A stretch of DNA of 64,000 bases, from NCBI GenBank assembly GCA_010692645.1, contig JAAHGS010000005.1, positions 16,161-80,160 on the forward strand, read 5' to 3'. A program made the translations under genes and the position numbers. Positions 38,328-47,914 of this stretch are shown one piece after another. Positions within the stretch are counted from its first letter, which is position 1; each line of letters starts with the position of its first letter. The stretch comes from Symploca sp. SIO2E9 (GTDB taxonomy: Bacteria > Cyanobacteriota > Cyanobacteriia > Cyanobacteriales > Coleofasciculaceae). The notes beneath the pieces are model-generated. The model was given only the letters and a program-made list of their open reading frames with translations, did no database searches and was not told where the DNA came from.

Positions 38328-39019
38328 AGTTCTCCCACTTTCGGGTCATTAAGTAAATCTTTACCTAGTCCTTCAAAGCGATCGCGCCCTGTATCTAGCA
38401 CATATCCACGGTGAGCCATTGCCAGAGCTTTCTGGGCGTTTTGTTCCACTAAAACAATCGCCTTGCCTGCTTGATTTATTTTAGCAATTTGCTCGAATAC
38501 GCTATTAACTAGAAGAGGCGATAAAGCAGCTGAAGGCTCATCAAGTAGCAGCAAATCAGGATCAAGCATTAATGCCCTTCCCATTGCCAGCATTTGGCGC
38601 TCCCCGCCAGAGAGAGTACCTGCCCGCTGACGGCGACGTTGGGCTAGCTTAGGGAACATGGTAAAAATTTTTTGTTTGAGTGGCTTCAAAGAGTCATTAC
38701 GGATGAAAGCACCCATTTCTAGATTTTCTTCCACCGACAAGGTAGAAAACACGTTAGCAATTTGCGGCACGTAGCACATTCCTCGCCCTACAATTTGATC
38801 AGAGTTCAAGCCAACAATGTTCTCACCTTTGAAGGAAATACTGCCTTGATTGGGAGTTAATAGCCCAAAGATGGTTTTGGCGAGAGTAGACTTTCCCGCA
38901 CCATTAGGTCCAATTACCGCAACTAATTCACCTGGCTCAATCCGGAAATTTACACCTTGTAAGATATTGAGGTCCCGGATATAACCTGCATAAACGTTTT
39001 TTACTTCTAATAAGCTCAT
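38300..39019 (-). CDS. natE: Branched-chain/neutral amino acid ABC transporter ATPase (LivF/NatE type)
   Basis: 239 residues with Walker A GPNGAGKST, Q-loop YVPQ, signature LSGGERQMLAMGRALM, Walker B LLLLDEPSAAL and H-loop region VLVEQNAQKAL. The VLVEQN and NVFSTLSVEENLEMGA forms are those of LivF-type ATPases. In cyanobacteria the matching NatE serves the neutral amino acid importer NatABCDE, whose other genes are often dispersed, as here. It is cytoplasmic, at the membrane. The ATG follows directly on the stop of the ferredoxin gene, so the two are translationally coupled. Confidence 0.85.
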   Translation of the reverse strand: MSLLEVKNVYAGYIRDLNILQGVNFRIEPGELVAVIGPNGAGKSTLAKTIFGLLTPNQGSISFKGENIVGLNSDQIVGRGMCYVPQIANVFSTLSVEENLEMGAFIRNDSLKPLKQKIFTMFPKLAQRRRQRAGTLSGGERQMLAMGRALMLDPDLLLLDEPSAALSPLLVNSVFEQIAKINQAGKAIVLVEQNAQKALAMAHRGYVLDTGRDRFEGLGKDLLNDPKVGELYLGVSKLS

Positions 39020-39247
39020 CTATTGGAGAATTTTTTGTAAATCTGGTCTCTCTTCTGGTACTATAGCCTCTTCTACTGGGCAGACTTGTAAACAGATACC
39101 ACAATCAATACAAGTAGAAAAATCAATCCAGTACCAATCAGTACCCTTAACATTTTTACCTGGTCCTTGATGAATGCAAGCAACTGGGCAAGCGGCGACG
39201 CAATCAGCGACACCTTCGCAGATATTAGTAACAATTGTGTGCGACAC
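39020..39247 (-). CDS. Bacterial-type 2[4Fe-4S] ferredoxin
   Basis: 75 residues with eight cysteines: C10-x5-C16-x3-C20-x3-C24 and C46-x2-C49-x2-C52-x3-C56. The wider C10-C16 spacing in the first cluster is an alternative form of the bacterial ferredoxin pattern and may host a 3Fe-4S or an unusual 4Fe-4S cluster. It is a small cytoplasmic electron carrier. It is directly upstream of and coupled to the natE-like gene, although no functional link is known. G-rich repeat DNA lies between it and hisZ. Confidence 0.85.
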   Translation of the reverse strand: MSHTIVTNICEGVADCVAACPVACIHQGPGKNVKGTDWYWIDFSTCIDCGICLQVCPVEEAIVPEERPDLQKILQ

Positions 39248-39320
39248 AGCTTTCTCTCTGTTGAAGGATTTGGCAAAACTTGCTGAATTAATCAGCTATT
39301 TCTAGACTACCAATATTGGC

Positions 39321-39391
39321 TGGGAGAGGGGGATGGGGAGAGGGGGAGATGGGGAGAGGGGGAGATGGGGGGATGGGGAGAGGGGGGGAGA
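39321..39391. repeat. G-rich low-complexity tract (GGGGAGA/GGGGAT units)
   Basis: About 70 bases of imperfect GGGGAGAGGGGGAGATGGGG repeats between the ferredoxin and hisZ genes, followed by AATTTTGATAAAT. The same repeat with the same trailing GATTTTGATAAAT sequence occurs at 53810-53890, so the block is a dispersed unit rather than random drift. Confidence 0.85.
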
Positions 39392-39413
39392 ATTTTGATA
39401 AATTTCCCAATCC

Positions 39414-40649
39414 CTAGCTCATTGTCTCGATTTTTGGCGTACCATCAGCTTGAATCCAAGCCAGGTAAGTAACGCGGCGGCGACGGGCGTACTCCCGAAT
39501 TTCATCTGCTTCTCGCCCTCCTAAATCCATCTCCACCCGCACCAAATGCTCAGAATCTCTGAGCTTTTGTGCATAACTAAAAGCAGCAGCCTCAGCTTGA
39601 GGTGTCTGTGCAATTACTAACCAGTCACTAGCTGCTAACTGACTAGGTAATTGACTACCAGAGAGCAAAAGATTATGTAGCTCTTCGATGTAGAGACAAA
39701 AACCTATTCCTGGGTAGGTTTCCCCCTGAGGATGATAAAGCCCCAGCAGTTGATCATAACGACCACCACTACAAATTACCCTTTGATTAGTATTGGTATC
39801 ACTGACAACTTCAAAGACAATGCCACTGTAATAGTCAAAAGTTTGAACTAAGCTGAGGTCAAGAACTAGATTAAAACAATTGGCACAGCTGTGGTTAATC
39901 AGTTCAATCAGGGATTTGAGATTGTTGACAATTTCATACTCTGACGGCTCTAAATCTAAGCTAATAACCTGTTGCAAAACCTCCACAGGATGTCCCCGCA
40001 AATCGAACAAAAATAATGCTCGCTCTCGCAATTGGGGCGATAGGGGTAGGGTTTCCAAAGTAACTCGATCTAAATTTGCCATTGCCCGGCGTACCTTATC
40101 TCTTACTGGCACCGGGAAGGGAGAAAGAAGAGAGCGTGTTAGTCGAGCTTCCCCCAAAATCAAGTGCCACTGCTCCAAACCCAAATGTTTGAGAGCATCT
40201 GCGAGCAAGAGAATAATTTCGGCATCTGCCAACAACCCACCTGCACCTAAGAGTTCCACTCCCGAATGGTAGAACTCTAGCTGACGCCCATGATTACCAA
40301 TTGCCGGGCGACGGAAAACATTGGCACCATAATAGAGTCGTTGCGGCAGGGATACACGTGTTTCCGCTTTACTCCCTGCCAATCGTGCCGCCATTGCCCG
40401 CGCAATCGAAGCCGTTAATTCCGGGCGCAGTCCTAGAGTACCCTCTTCAGCATCGTGGAATTGGATAACTTTTGAACGTTCAATAGCGCCACCTGCCATC
40501 AAGGTATCCAACCACTCCAAAGTTGAAGTGATAATCCGGTGATATCCCCAGCGTTGAAATACCTGTTGTACGTTGTTAATAATCCAGCGTTTTTGGGCAA
40601 CTTCTAGGGGAAGTAAATCCCTTGCACCTGCTGGTGGTTGATGAACCAT
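39414..40649 (-). CDS. hisZ: ATP phosphoribosyltransferase regulatory subunit
   Basis: 411 residues, a class II histidyl-tRNA-synthetase-like protein without tRNA-charging activity, which partners short-form HisG in the first step of histidine synthesis. Recognisable parts are PPAGARDLLPLEV, TSTLEWLDTLMAGG, LGLRPELTASIARAMA (motif 2-like), DYYSGIVFEV and GGRYDQLLGLY. Typical length. Its ATG overlaps the stop of the DnaJ-TPR gene by one base (TAATG), so the two are coupled. Confidence 0.93.
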   Translation of the reverse strand: MVHQPPAGARDLLPLEVAQKRWIINNVQQVFQRWGYHRIITSTLEWLDTLMAGGAIERSKVIQFHDAEEGTLGLRPELTASIARAMAARLAGSKAETRVSLPQRLYYGANVFRRPAIGNHGRQLEFYHSGVELLGAGGLLADAEIILLLADALKHLGLEQWHLILGEARLTRSLLSPFPVPVRDKVRRAMANLDRVTLETLPLSPQLRERALFLFDLRGHPVEVLQQVISLDLEPSEYEIVNNLKSLIELINHSCANCFNLVLDLSLVQTFDYYSGIVFEVVSDTNTNQRVICSGGRYDQLLGLYHPQGETYPGIGFCLYIEELHNLLLSGSQLPSQLAASDWLVIAQTPQAEAAAFSYAQKLRDSEHLVRVEMDLGGREADEIREYARRRRVTYLAWIQADGTPKIETMS

Positions 40650-41587
40650 TACTTTTTCTTACCGCCAAACATTTTGCCAAATAAGCCGGAACCACCAGAT
40701 TGATTCACCGATTTATTCTGAGGTGACTTAGGAGTTCCAGACTTGCTGCCACCGGTTTTAGTAGACCGACTTTCGATAAACTTCTTGCATTTTAAGGCCG
40801 TTTCGTCCTTAGGATTCAATTGCAAGGCTTTATTAATGTGTACTTTAGCCATTGCTGCCTGTTTTTGCTTTAAATAGGAGTAACCCAGCAAGCTATGATA
40901 TTTACTATGATCTGGCTTTTGTTTGAGTCCCTCTCGCAATTCTAGAACGGCGGCGGCAAAATTCTCTTTCGCTATATATGCTTGTGCGCGACGTAAATGA
41001 GGATCTACAGGGGGAGCAGATGGGGGAGCGTTAGGAGTAACTTTATCCTTATCAACCTTGTTATTCCCAGCTCCACCTCTAGGAACCTTGACTTTAGGAG
41101 CATTAAGCTCAACTCTGCCATTGAGCATCAAGTAAACCATATTGAGTTCACTCAGAGCAGCAATAGCATCTAAAACTTCATCTAGGGAATCGTACTGCTT
41201 GGAAGCTAAGTTGTTAACTGAACTTTTGTAGGAGTTTTCTAAACCTACACCTGCTTGGAATAGTTTTTTAGCAGCTTCGCTAGCAATGGGAACTTTATTG
41301 TCATCGGCAGCTAGACGCTTGCCCAAGCGTTCCAGCATTACGAGATATTCGCGATCATCCTTAGAAAGTTGTTCATAGGCAGGATTGACGAGCTTTGACA
41401 ACAGCTGATTTGCCTGCTGCTTTTCAGTTTCGTCTTTAGCTTTAGAGCTGTCAGGATGGAGGTTACGAGCAATTTTGAGATATCTTTTGCGGACTTCATT
41501 TTTATTGGCACCAATGGGGATGCCTAAAACAGCATGGTGATCAGTGAAGTCAAACTTAAAGAGTCCACGTTCAATTTGAAAAGACAT
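40649..41587 (-). CDS. J-domain protein with TPR repeats
   Basis: 312 residues. The J domain lies at about 16-85 with the HPD motif in ARNLHPDSSK, needed to stimulate DnaK. A linker rich in Pro/Lys is followed by two or three TPR units (about 200-268: HLRRAQAYIAKENFAAAVLE, YHSLLGYSYLKQKQAAMAKV, LNPKDETALK). The tail is basic and Gly/Ser-rich, ending FGKMFGGKKK. It is probably a specialised DnaK co-chaperone in the cytoplasm. The gene is coupled to hisZ by a one-base overlap, a conserved-looking but unexplained pairing. Confidence 0.85.
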   Translation of the reverse strand: MSFQIERGLFKFDFTDHHAVLGIPIGANKNEVRKRYLKIARNLHPDSSKAKDETEKQQANQLLSKLVNPAYEQLSKDDREYLVMLERLGKRLAADDNKVPIASEAAKKLFQAGVGLENSYKSSVNNLASKQYDSLDEVLDAIAALSELNMVYLMLNGRVELNAPKVKVPRGGAGNNKVDKDKVTPNAPPSAPPVDPHLRRAQAYIAKENFAAAVLELREGLKQKPDHSKYHSLLGYSYLKQKQAAMAKVHINKALQLNPKDETALKCKKFIESRSTKTGGSKSGTPKSPQNKSVNQSGGSGLFGKMFGGKKK

Positions 41588-41749
41588 AGAGAGCTGTCCA
41601 ATATCCGAGCCGAAATAATTGTTTCTAGTATGTCCTAGATTTTGGCATAGCTGCTAAACCGTTAATTTCTAAGGCATTGAGAAAAATAAATATCGAAGAT
41701 TTCAATTTAAAGATTCGGTAAAGTCAGCAATTTTTTACTCATGAATCGA

Positions 41750-42571
41750 TTACCAAGAAGGCAAGGGCGATACGGTAGAAAGTTCTTTACTCAGTTTCTC
41801 GTGAATTTGACCATTTGTCGCCAGAATTCTGCCAGAATTAATATCTAAGCTAGTACCATCGTAAGCTGTTATTGTACCGCCAGCTTCCTCTACTAGCACA
41901 ATGCCAGCAGCAATATCCCACGGAGAAAGTCCGCGCTCCCAATAGCCATCGAGTCTTCCAGAGGCTACATCAGACAAATCAATTGAAGCAGAACCGCTGC
42001 GACGCACTCCCTGTGTCAGGTGAGTTAGGTGACAGAATTCGGCATAGTTATTGTCTGGGGTTTCTCGTCGATCATAGGCAAAACCAGTTACTAGGAGACT
42101 ATTACCCAGTTGTGAGGTTTGAGAAACTCTGATTGGGCGTCGATTGCAAGTTGCTCCCAAGCCTCTAGCAGCACGAAATAGTTCATTGCGAAAGGGATTA
42201 TAAACTACTCCCACTTGTGGTACTCCCGAAATCAGCAAACCTATAGAGGTTGCAGCAATGGGGTACTGGTGAGCATAATTGGTTGTGCCGTCTAAGGGAT
42301 CAATTGCCCAGAGATATTCATTCTGCTGGTTTCCCAATTGACCAGATTCTTCGGCGAGAATTGAATGTTGGGGTAGATGACGCTGTATTACTTTGAGAAT
42401 TTCTGCCTCAGCTTGTTTATCTGCGGCAGTAACTAAGTTTCCAGCGACTCCTTTCTCTTCTACTTCTTCTAATTTCCCCCAGTAATCTTGCAAGATGACA
42501 CCAGCTGCCATTGCGGCTTCGGTGGCAATATCGAGGAACGTTTGCAGTTGTTCAGGGGTATCTTGACTCAT
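41750..42571 (-). CDS. suhB: Inositol monophosphatase family protein
   Basis: 273 residues from the preferred ATG at 42571 (MSQDTPEQLQ). A longer in-frame start at 42754 would overlap the upstream nuclease gene by more than 100 bases and adds unconserved sequence. Metal-binding motifs are ILAEESG (Glu74-Glu75), DPLDGTTNY (91-99) and the C-terminal SPWDIAAGIVLVEEAGG. It hydrolyses inositol-1-phosphate or a related sugar phosphate with Mg2+ in the cytoplasm. The nuclease gene upstream is on the same strand. Confidence 0.9.
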   Translation of the reverse strand: MSQDTPEQLQTFLDIATEAAMAAGVILQDYWGKLEEVEEKGVAGNLVTAADKQAEAEILKVIQRHLPQHSILAEESGQLGNQQNEYLWAIDPLDGTTNYAHQYPIAATSIGLLISGVPQVGVVYNPFRNELFRAARGLGATCNRRPIRVSQTSQLGNSLLVTGFAYDRRETPDNNYAEFCHLTHLTQGVRRSGSASIDLSDVASGRLDGYWERGLSPWDIAAGIVLVEEAGGTITAYDGTSLDINSGRILATNGQIHEKLSKELSTVSPLPSW

Positions 42572-42638
42572 TAGTCTAGGAGTTACAGGAGCTAATAGCA
42601 ATTGCCACTCGTAGCCTACCAGTAACTGGTGTTGAAAG

Positions 42639-43250
42639 CTAATGATTTTGACGCCTAAACTCTGAGGGTGACAAACGCATTGGTTGCCCCCGATTCCAAA
42701 TTCCAAATCCCATGATTCTGGCGTATTCTTGGGCCCTGGTGAGGCGCTGATCATATTTATTGTTAGGAATTCGCGGTGCAGCTAGGGCATAACCTTCCTT
42801 TACCAGCTGCTCATTGAGCAATGTGTCATTATGCCAAGCATAGGCCAAGGAACGACCAAAGCTGTCTTGCTTTTGTATATCTGGCTCAAAAAGAACTGTT
42901 GTTAAGACGAATTGCCCATCCCTCGCTTCACTGATAATTTGCTCAAGGCGTTTTTTGGCAACTAATCCCCATGGTTTTTGCCTCAAATCTGGTGCCTCAA
43001 TGCCAATTAATCGTACTCGTTCAATTAATGGTGGTACCTGTGTTGGGTTAAGTACCTCCAATGTTTGTCCACTAACCACCCGCTGTACTTTCAGGGTAAT
43101 TCCCTTAGGGAGATTATCTGATTGGCAACCCCCTAGCAAAAGAAGACAACAGCAGACTATAAAGAGTCTCCAGAGTAGTGGAATTACATCAATAAAAAAG
43201 ATGGGGGTTTTGCTTAAGATTTTATAACGTTTCTTATTTGTTACCCTCAC
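42639..43250 (-). CDS. Thermonuclease-family (SNase-like) lipoprotein
   Basis: 203 residues. A long basic N-terminus and hydrophobic stretch end in LLGGC, a lipobox, so it should be anchored in a membrane outside the cytoplasm. The SNase fold follows: VQRVVSGQTLEVLN, RVRLIGIEAPDLRQ with the catalytic Arg/Asp region, FGRSLAYAW and NEQLVKEGYALA. SNase-type enzymes cut DNA and RNA with Ca2+. It is probably a secreted or periplasmic nuclease for nutrient scavenging. Confidence 0.85.
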   Translation of the reverse strand: MRVTNKKRYKILSKTPIFFIDVIPLLWRLFIVCCCLLLLGGCQSDNLPKGITLKVQRVVSGQTLEVLNPTQVPPLIERVRLIGIEAPDLRQKPWGLVAKKRLEQIISEARDGQFVLTTVLFEPDIQKQDSFGRSLAYAWHNDTLLNEQLVKEGYALAAPRIPNNKYDQRLTRAQEYARIMGFGIWNRGQPMRLSPSEFRRQNH

Positions 43251-43315
43251 TCCCTAATCCCTAGTCTCTAATCCCTAGTCTCTAATCCCTACTCCCTACT
43301 CCCTAATCCCTAATC
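43250..43315. repeat. Heptamer repeat (CCCTAAT/CCCTAGT/CCCTACT)n
   Basis: About nine tandem heptamers of the form TCCCTAN-type fill the gap between the nuclease and ferredoxin genes and reach the ferredoxin stop codon. It is a short tandemly repeated repetitive sequence of the kind frequent in filamentous cyanobacteria. Confidence 0.88.
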
Positions 43316-43678
43316 CTCATCCAGTGGCAGTCCAAACCTAACCTTGCCTTTAGCGAAATAGCGACCAAACTGAAGTTCATAGACTTCATCTTCATCCTGC
43401 GTCTCTACTTCCAAATCTGAGCGGGGATAGGCGACACATAAGAGAGCATAACCTCGATCGCGCAGATTTTGGGATAGTCCCAAGGCTTCAGGTTGGTATA
43501 CTTGACCTGACTTTATGCGCACGGCACAGGTAGTGCAAGCGCCATTGCGGCAAGAAAAGGGCAGTTCTACGCCTTGATTTTCGGCAGAGTGCAGAATATA
43601 ACGGTCTTCTGGCACTTTTAGGGTGTGTTCGGTGCCAGTTTTTCGATTGTGAATCCGAATGGTATGAATTTTTCTCAT
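43310..43678 (-). CDS. Plant-type [2Fe-2S] ferredoxin
   Basis: 122 residues with the ligand pattern C43-x4-C48-x2-C51...C81 in FSCRNGACTTCAV and ALLCVAYP. It carries a C-terminal extension of about 25 residues (FGRYFAKGKVRFGLPLDED) beyond the ~97 residues of photosynthetic PetF. This marks one of the minor cyanobacterial ferredoxins rather than the main electron acceptor of photosystem I. Cytoplasmic. No start alternatives. Its promoter region is shared with the divergent tRNA-Ser gene. Confidence 0.92.
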   Translation of the reverse strand: MRKIHTIRIHNRKTGTEHTLKVPEDRYILHSAENQGVELPFSCRNGACTTCAVRIKSGQVYQPEALGLSQNLRDRGYALLCVAYPRSDLEVETQDEDEVYELQFGRYFAKGKVRFGLPLDED

Positions 43679-43750
43679 ACACTTAGTGTATAATGGTAAA
43701 TCGTGTGTTGAATTAGCTCAATTCAGCAGTTAAAGTTAAATAACTCACCT

Positions 43751-43837
43751 GGAGAGGTGGCCGAGTGGTTGAAGGCGCAGCACTGGAAATGCTGTTTGGG
43801 GGTAACTTCAACGAGGGTTCGAATCCCTCCCTCTCCG
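43751..43837 (+). tRNA. tRNA-Ser (GGA)
   Basis: 87 bases. The acceptor stem GGAGAGG pairs with CCTCTCC and the discriminator is G. The D-arm is GCCGAGTGGTTGAAGGC. The anticodon stem CAGCA/TGCTG encloses the loop CTGGAAA, anticodon GGA. A long variable arm (TTTGGGGGTAACTTCAACGA) as expected for class II tRNA is followed by the T-arm GAGGGTTCGAATCCCTC. CCA is not encoded. GTTCATG-type heptamers follow at 43845-43885. Confidence 0.98.
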
Positions 43838-43955
43838 TATTAATGTTCATGATTAATGTTCATGGCTCATGGTTCATGGTTCATTGGAATTTATCGTGAA
43901 GGATTTTTACCAAGTTTTGAGCGAAGCTCTAATCTTTCAAGTGGGGGATGTAAAG

Positions 43956-46900
43956 TCAGCGAGAACATTCTCGACCCATAACTAGCTTTCCATTGGGCAG
44001 TTGATATACTCCAGTTGGTTCTATAATTGGGTCTCCTTTTTGCCATCGACGATGAGTTCGAGGGGCTGAGTCAGGTGAATCACCACTACTGCCTATGGGT
44101 TTTACAATCCCTGTGGGGTAAGGTGCCACTGAGATATCTCCAGGGCGAGTTGGTAAACCCCCAGCTCCTATAATATATAAGCTTCCCTGTGGCTCATTAG
44201 TGGGAATGATACAGCTACCAGCAATTAAACTATCTGGATTTACTAATTCATCAGGCAAATCGGTGATGCTATTTTGAATAAAACTGACATCGGGTAGGAT
44301 AATTACTCCATCTATTCCACCAGAGGCATTAATATCGACTCGATTATTGCCATCAAGGGTAACTGGATCAGTACCTCTTGGGGCAGGGCGATAGTTTTCA
44401 CCGAAGAAGGCAGGAGTTTTGAAGGTAATATCGCCTCCTTTACCATCTCGGGCAAAGGCGAGGATGTCACTATCATCAAAAGCGATAATCGAATTAGCAG
44501 TAAGCTCGATGTCTCCACCATTGTCTTCACCATTGGAGACGTTGGTTCTGATGTCACTATCACCAAAGAGTTGGATGTTTTGGGCGGTAATTTTAATGGC
44601 ACCACCAGCAGATTGAGAAGCATTGGTGGAGATTTCACCATCTGTGGCGCTTAAAAGTCTCCCAATATTGAGAGTAATGTCACCTGCCGGAGCTGTTCCT
44701 TCACTGCGTGCCGATACCTGTGCACCATCAGTAATAAGTAATTCTTTGGTGTTAAGGATTAAATCTCCTGCGGAGCCTTCTCCTACAGTGCTGGTAGATA
44801 TGGTTGCTCCATCTCGAAGAATGAGGATGTCAGCATCAATCGTGACAATTCCACCATCTCCAGCAGCAGTTGATTCAACTGCACTAAAGATCCCGCTGCT
44901 TCCAGAACCGTCAATGAATTCTCCCTCTATCAGCACAAAATCACGAGCATTAATGTGAATATTTCCGGCAGGTCCCAAATCACGAGTATTAACAACTAAT
45001 TGACCACTATCGCGAATGATAAGAGAACCTGTATCAATGCTGATGTCTCCTCCTTCACCTACTGCATCCTCGGCAACTATGCTAGCAATAGCTGTCAAGA
45101 AGGTATTACCTTCTCCCTCCAGCACAACAGAATCACTCGTCTTGATAAGGATATTGCCTGCTAAACCTTCTCCTACAGTGCTGGTAGAGATGGTTGCTCC
45201 ATCTCGAAGAATGAGTGAATCAGCATCAATTGTGATAATTCCACCATTTCCAATAGCGGTTGACTCAACTGCACTAAAAATGCCGCTTTCTCCCTCGACT
45301 TTGATAGTCTCACGGGCATTAATGCGAATATCACCCGCAGAACCTTTACCACGAGTGTTAGCAACTAACCTACTGCCATTGCGAATGCTGAAAGAGCCTG
45401 TATTAATATCAATGTCGCCACTCTCACCCTCTGCATTCTCACCAACTATGTTGACAATAGCGCTTACAAAATTATCACCCTGCCCCTCAAGCAGGATAGA
45501 ATCACGGGCATTGATTCTGATATTGCCTGCTAAGCCTTCCCCAACCGTGCTAGTAGAGATACCGGCTCCGTCTCGAAGAATGAGGGAGTTAGCATCAATT
45601 GTGATAATTCCACCATTTCCAACAGCGGTTGACTCAACTGCACTAAAGATACCGTTGCTTCCAGAGCCGTCACTGAATTCTCCCTCTATCAGTACTAGCT
45701 CACTAGCATTAATATGAATATTACCTGCAGACCCCATCCCAAGAGTGTCTGCTATTAATTGAGCGCTATCGCGAATAGTAAGAGAACCTGTCTCAATGCT
45801 GATGTCTCCTCCTTCACCTACTGCCCCCTCGGCAACTATGCTAGCAATAGCTGTAAAGAAAGTATTGCCCTCTCCCTCGAGCACAACAGAATCACTCGTC
45901 TTGATAACTATATTGCCTGCTAAACCTTCTCCTACAGTGCTGGTAGATATGGTTGCTCCATCTCGAAGAATGAGGGAGTCAGCATTAATCGTAACAGTTC
46001 CACCATCTCCAACAGCAGTTGATTCAACTACACTAAATATGCCGCTGCTTCCAGAACCATCACTGGCTTCTCCCTCAATTAGTACTTCCTCACGAGCATT
46101 GATACGAATATTACCAGCAGAGCCTTTGCCAAGAGTATTAGCACTTAGTTCGTTACCATCTTGAAGAGTCAATAATCCTGTATTGATTTCGATATCACCT
46201 GCATCACCAGTTCCCTGAAGCCGAGTGACAATTGATCCACCTACTAGCTTAGTTTCACCTTGGGCAATTAACCTAACATGACCTGATGAACCTATTGATG
46301 AGAAGGTTTGGATATTCCCAAGAACATTAATATTTTCGCGGGAATCAAGAAAAATACTGCCTCCTTGTTCACCAGCAATGCCTGTATTAATACCAATATT
46401 GAGTATTTCGTCTCCAGCCACTAATATGTTTGCACTGGGTAGTTCCGGATTGGGTCGATATTGATTAGTCAGTAGTACTAATCCATTTGAATCTGTAATC
46501 AATACATTTCCAATAGTGATGTTGCCACTAGAGGATGCTTCTGTCACGTTTTCAGCAATGACATCTGTTGCTGGGTTAAAACCCGTCAATGACTCTAGAG
46601 GAGGAATACCAATACTTTGTGGCAAGACACCAGCCCTTATATCGAGAGTGGGCTGGATTTCGCCATTAATCTCTACAGGCGTATCATCCGAAAGTTCAAT
46701 AGTTTCCTTGAGAAAATCAACCCCTGCTGTCCCTGGATCAGGCGCTGAAATAGTTGCACTATTCAAGGTAACTGATCCCCCGGCCAAAATATGAAGGGAA
46801 GTACCTGTATATTGACCAATTACAACATCTCCGAAGGTACGTATAATCGGGTCAATCGGACTAAACAAACTTCCCAAACTCCCATCCAATTTCTCAATCC

Positions 46901-47774
46901 GAAAACTGCCCCCACTCCAATAGTGAGCATCACCACCGACACTATTAGCAGAACGCAATAGTAAATTACCACCAGCAAACAACCCACTGTCTGGGTGATT
47001 CAAAGCAAAGATATCAACACTTTCGTTACCCTGAATTACCAACTCTCCGCCAGCAGCAGCAATAAACTGTTGCGCTACACTATCGTTAATCTCCACTGCA
47101 TTTTCTGCTTGCAGCTTCAAATCTCCTCCAGCGTATAGCTGTCCATGCAAATCCAGATTATTACCTGCCAGTGTCAAATCCTCAGGCACTGCTAAATTAC
47201 CAGAATTAGCGATCGCAGCTGTAGAATTGGCTCCATACTGTAATCCCAGTGGCGCACTAACTTTCAATAACGGTGGTTGATTAGGATTGGTGGCACTAAA
47301 CTCAGAACCATCGCCAAACACCAAGCTATTGGCTGTAGTACCAAAAAAGGAACCTTCCACATCCAATTGGGCATTATTGCCAAAGACAATACCATTGGGA
47401 TTGAGCAAAAATAAATTGGCTGCTCCATCTACTCCCAAAGTTCCCAGAATATTAGAGACATTATTCCCTGTCACTCTGGTGAAAATACTCTCAATCCCTG
47501 CTGGATTAGCAAAATAAACTCGCCCTCCATCTGGGACATTAAACTCTAAGAAACTGTGGAATAGATTTATATCTCTTATCGCCCCACCCTCAATCAAATC
47601 TGCCAGCCCACCTTTGAGATCAACATTGGGTGTAACCACAGAACTTTCATTACCCAAACTGGTATCTGGTGTAATTTGAGCAAAAGCACGATTAAACCAA
47701 GAAGCGTAGGCTAACCATGCTATTAAGGGAATAGATCCAGCAATTGTCAGGGAATTCTTTAGTTTCAACACCAT
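43956..47774 (-). CDS. Large haemagglutinin-type exoprotein (TpsA-like, beta-helix)
   Basis: 1272 residues. A signal peptide (about 1-33, ending NRAFAQ) is followed by a filamentous haemagglutinin N-terminal/TPS domain (~35-160) with LFLLNPNGIVFGNNAQLDV, the signature of two-partner secretion. Most of the rest is a right-handed beta-helix of repeats such as GDIEINTGLLTLQDG and DSLILRDGATISTSTVGEGL, recurring every ~75-100 residues. The C-terminal ~100 residues are Pro-rich. It is exported through a TpsB outer-membrane pore, but no tpsB gene is in the window. Probable role in adhesion or surface structure. Confidence 0.85.
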   Translation of the reverse strand: MVLKLKNSLTIAGSIPLIAWLAYASWFNRAFAQITPDTSLGNESSVVTPNVDLKGGLADLIEGGAIRDINLFHSFLEFNVPDGGRVYFANPAGIESIFTRVTGNNVSNILGTLGVDGAANLFLLNPNGIVFGNNAQLDVEGSFFGTTANSLVFGDGSEFSATNPNQPPLLKVSAPLGLQYGANSTAAIANSGNLAVPEDLTLAGNNLDLHGQLYAGGDLKLQAENAVEINDSVAQQFIAAAGGELVIQGNESVDIFALNHPDSGLFAGGNLLLRSANSVGGDAHYWSGGSFRIEKLDGSLGSLFSPIDPIIRTFGDVVIGQYTGTSLHILAGGSVTLNSATISAPDPGTAGVDFLKETIELSDDTPVEINGEIQPTLDIRAGVLPQSIGIPPLESLTGFNPATDVIAENVTEASSSGNITIGNVLITDSNGLVLLTNQYRPNPELPSANILVAGDEILNIGINTGIAGEQGGSIFLDSRENINVLGNIQTFSSIGSSGHVRLIAQGETKLVGGSIVTRLQGTGDAGDIEINTGLLTLQDGNELSANTLGKGSAGNIRINAREEVLIEGEASDGSGSSGIFSVVESTAVGDGGTVTINADSLILRDGATISTSTVGEGLAGNIVIKTSDSVVLEGEGNTFFTAIASIVAEGAVGEGGDISIETGSLTIRDSAQLIADTLGMGSAGNIHINASELVLIEGEFSDGSGSNGIFSAVESTAVGNGGIITIDANSLILRDGAGISTSTVGEGLAGNIRINARDSILLEGQGDNFVSAIVNIVGENAEGESGDIDINTGSFSIRNGSRLVANTRGKGSAGDIRINARETIKVEGESGIFSAVESTAIGNGGIITIDADSLILRDGATISTSTVGEGLAGNILIKTSDSVVLEGEGNTFLTAIASIVAEDAVGEGGDISIDTGSLIIRDSGQLVVNTRDLGPAGNIHINARDFVLIEGEFIDGSGSSGIFSAVESTAAGDGGIVTIDADILILRDGATISTSTVGEGSAGDLILNTKELLITDGAQVSARSEGTAPAGDITLNIGRLLSATDGEISTNASQSAGGAIKITAQNIQLFGDSDIRTNVSNGEDNGGDIELTANSIIAFDDSDILAFARDGKGGDITFKTPAFFGENYRPAPRGTDPVTLDGNNRVDINASGGIDGVIILPDVSFIQNSITDLPDELVNPDSLIAGSCIIPTNEPQGSLYIIGAGGLPTRPGDISVAPYPTGIVKPIGSSGDSPDSAPRTHRRWQKGDPIIEPTGVYQLPNGKLVMGRECSR

Positions 47775-47914
47775 GCACCCGCTTCTCCTAAGCCTAGGAT
47801 TACGCCTGCTAAATTTAGCTTAAGCCCAACTTACCACTGATTGTGAATAGAGCGATCGCTTTTAGCACTAGCCCGATAGGCTAATCGCGAATTTTCTTTC
47901 GACTCTAATATAGC

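Noticed and set aside
42571..42754. Longer N-terminus for suhB
   Set aside because: The extra 61 residues overlap the nuclease gene and lie before the conserved family start; ATG at 42571 is preferred.
44312..46794. Many Ser/Pro-rich frames antisense to the large exoprotein
   Set aside because: They are shadows of the repetitive beta-helix gene; periodic codon use explains them.
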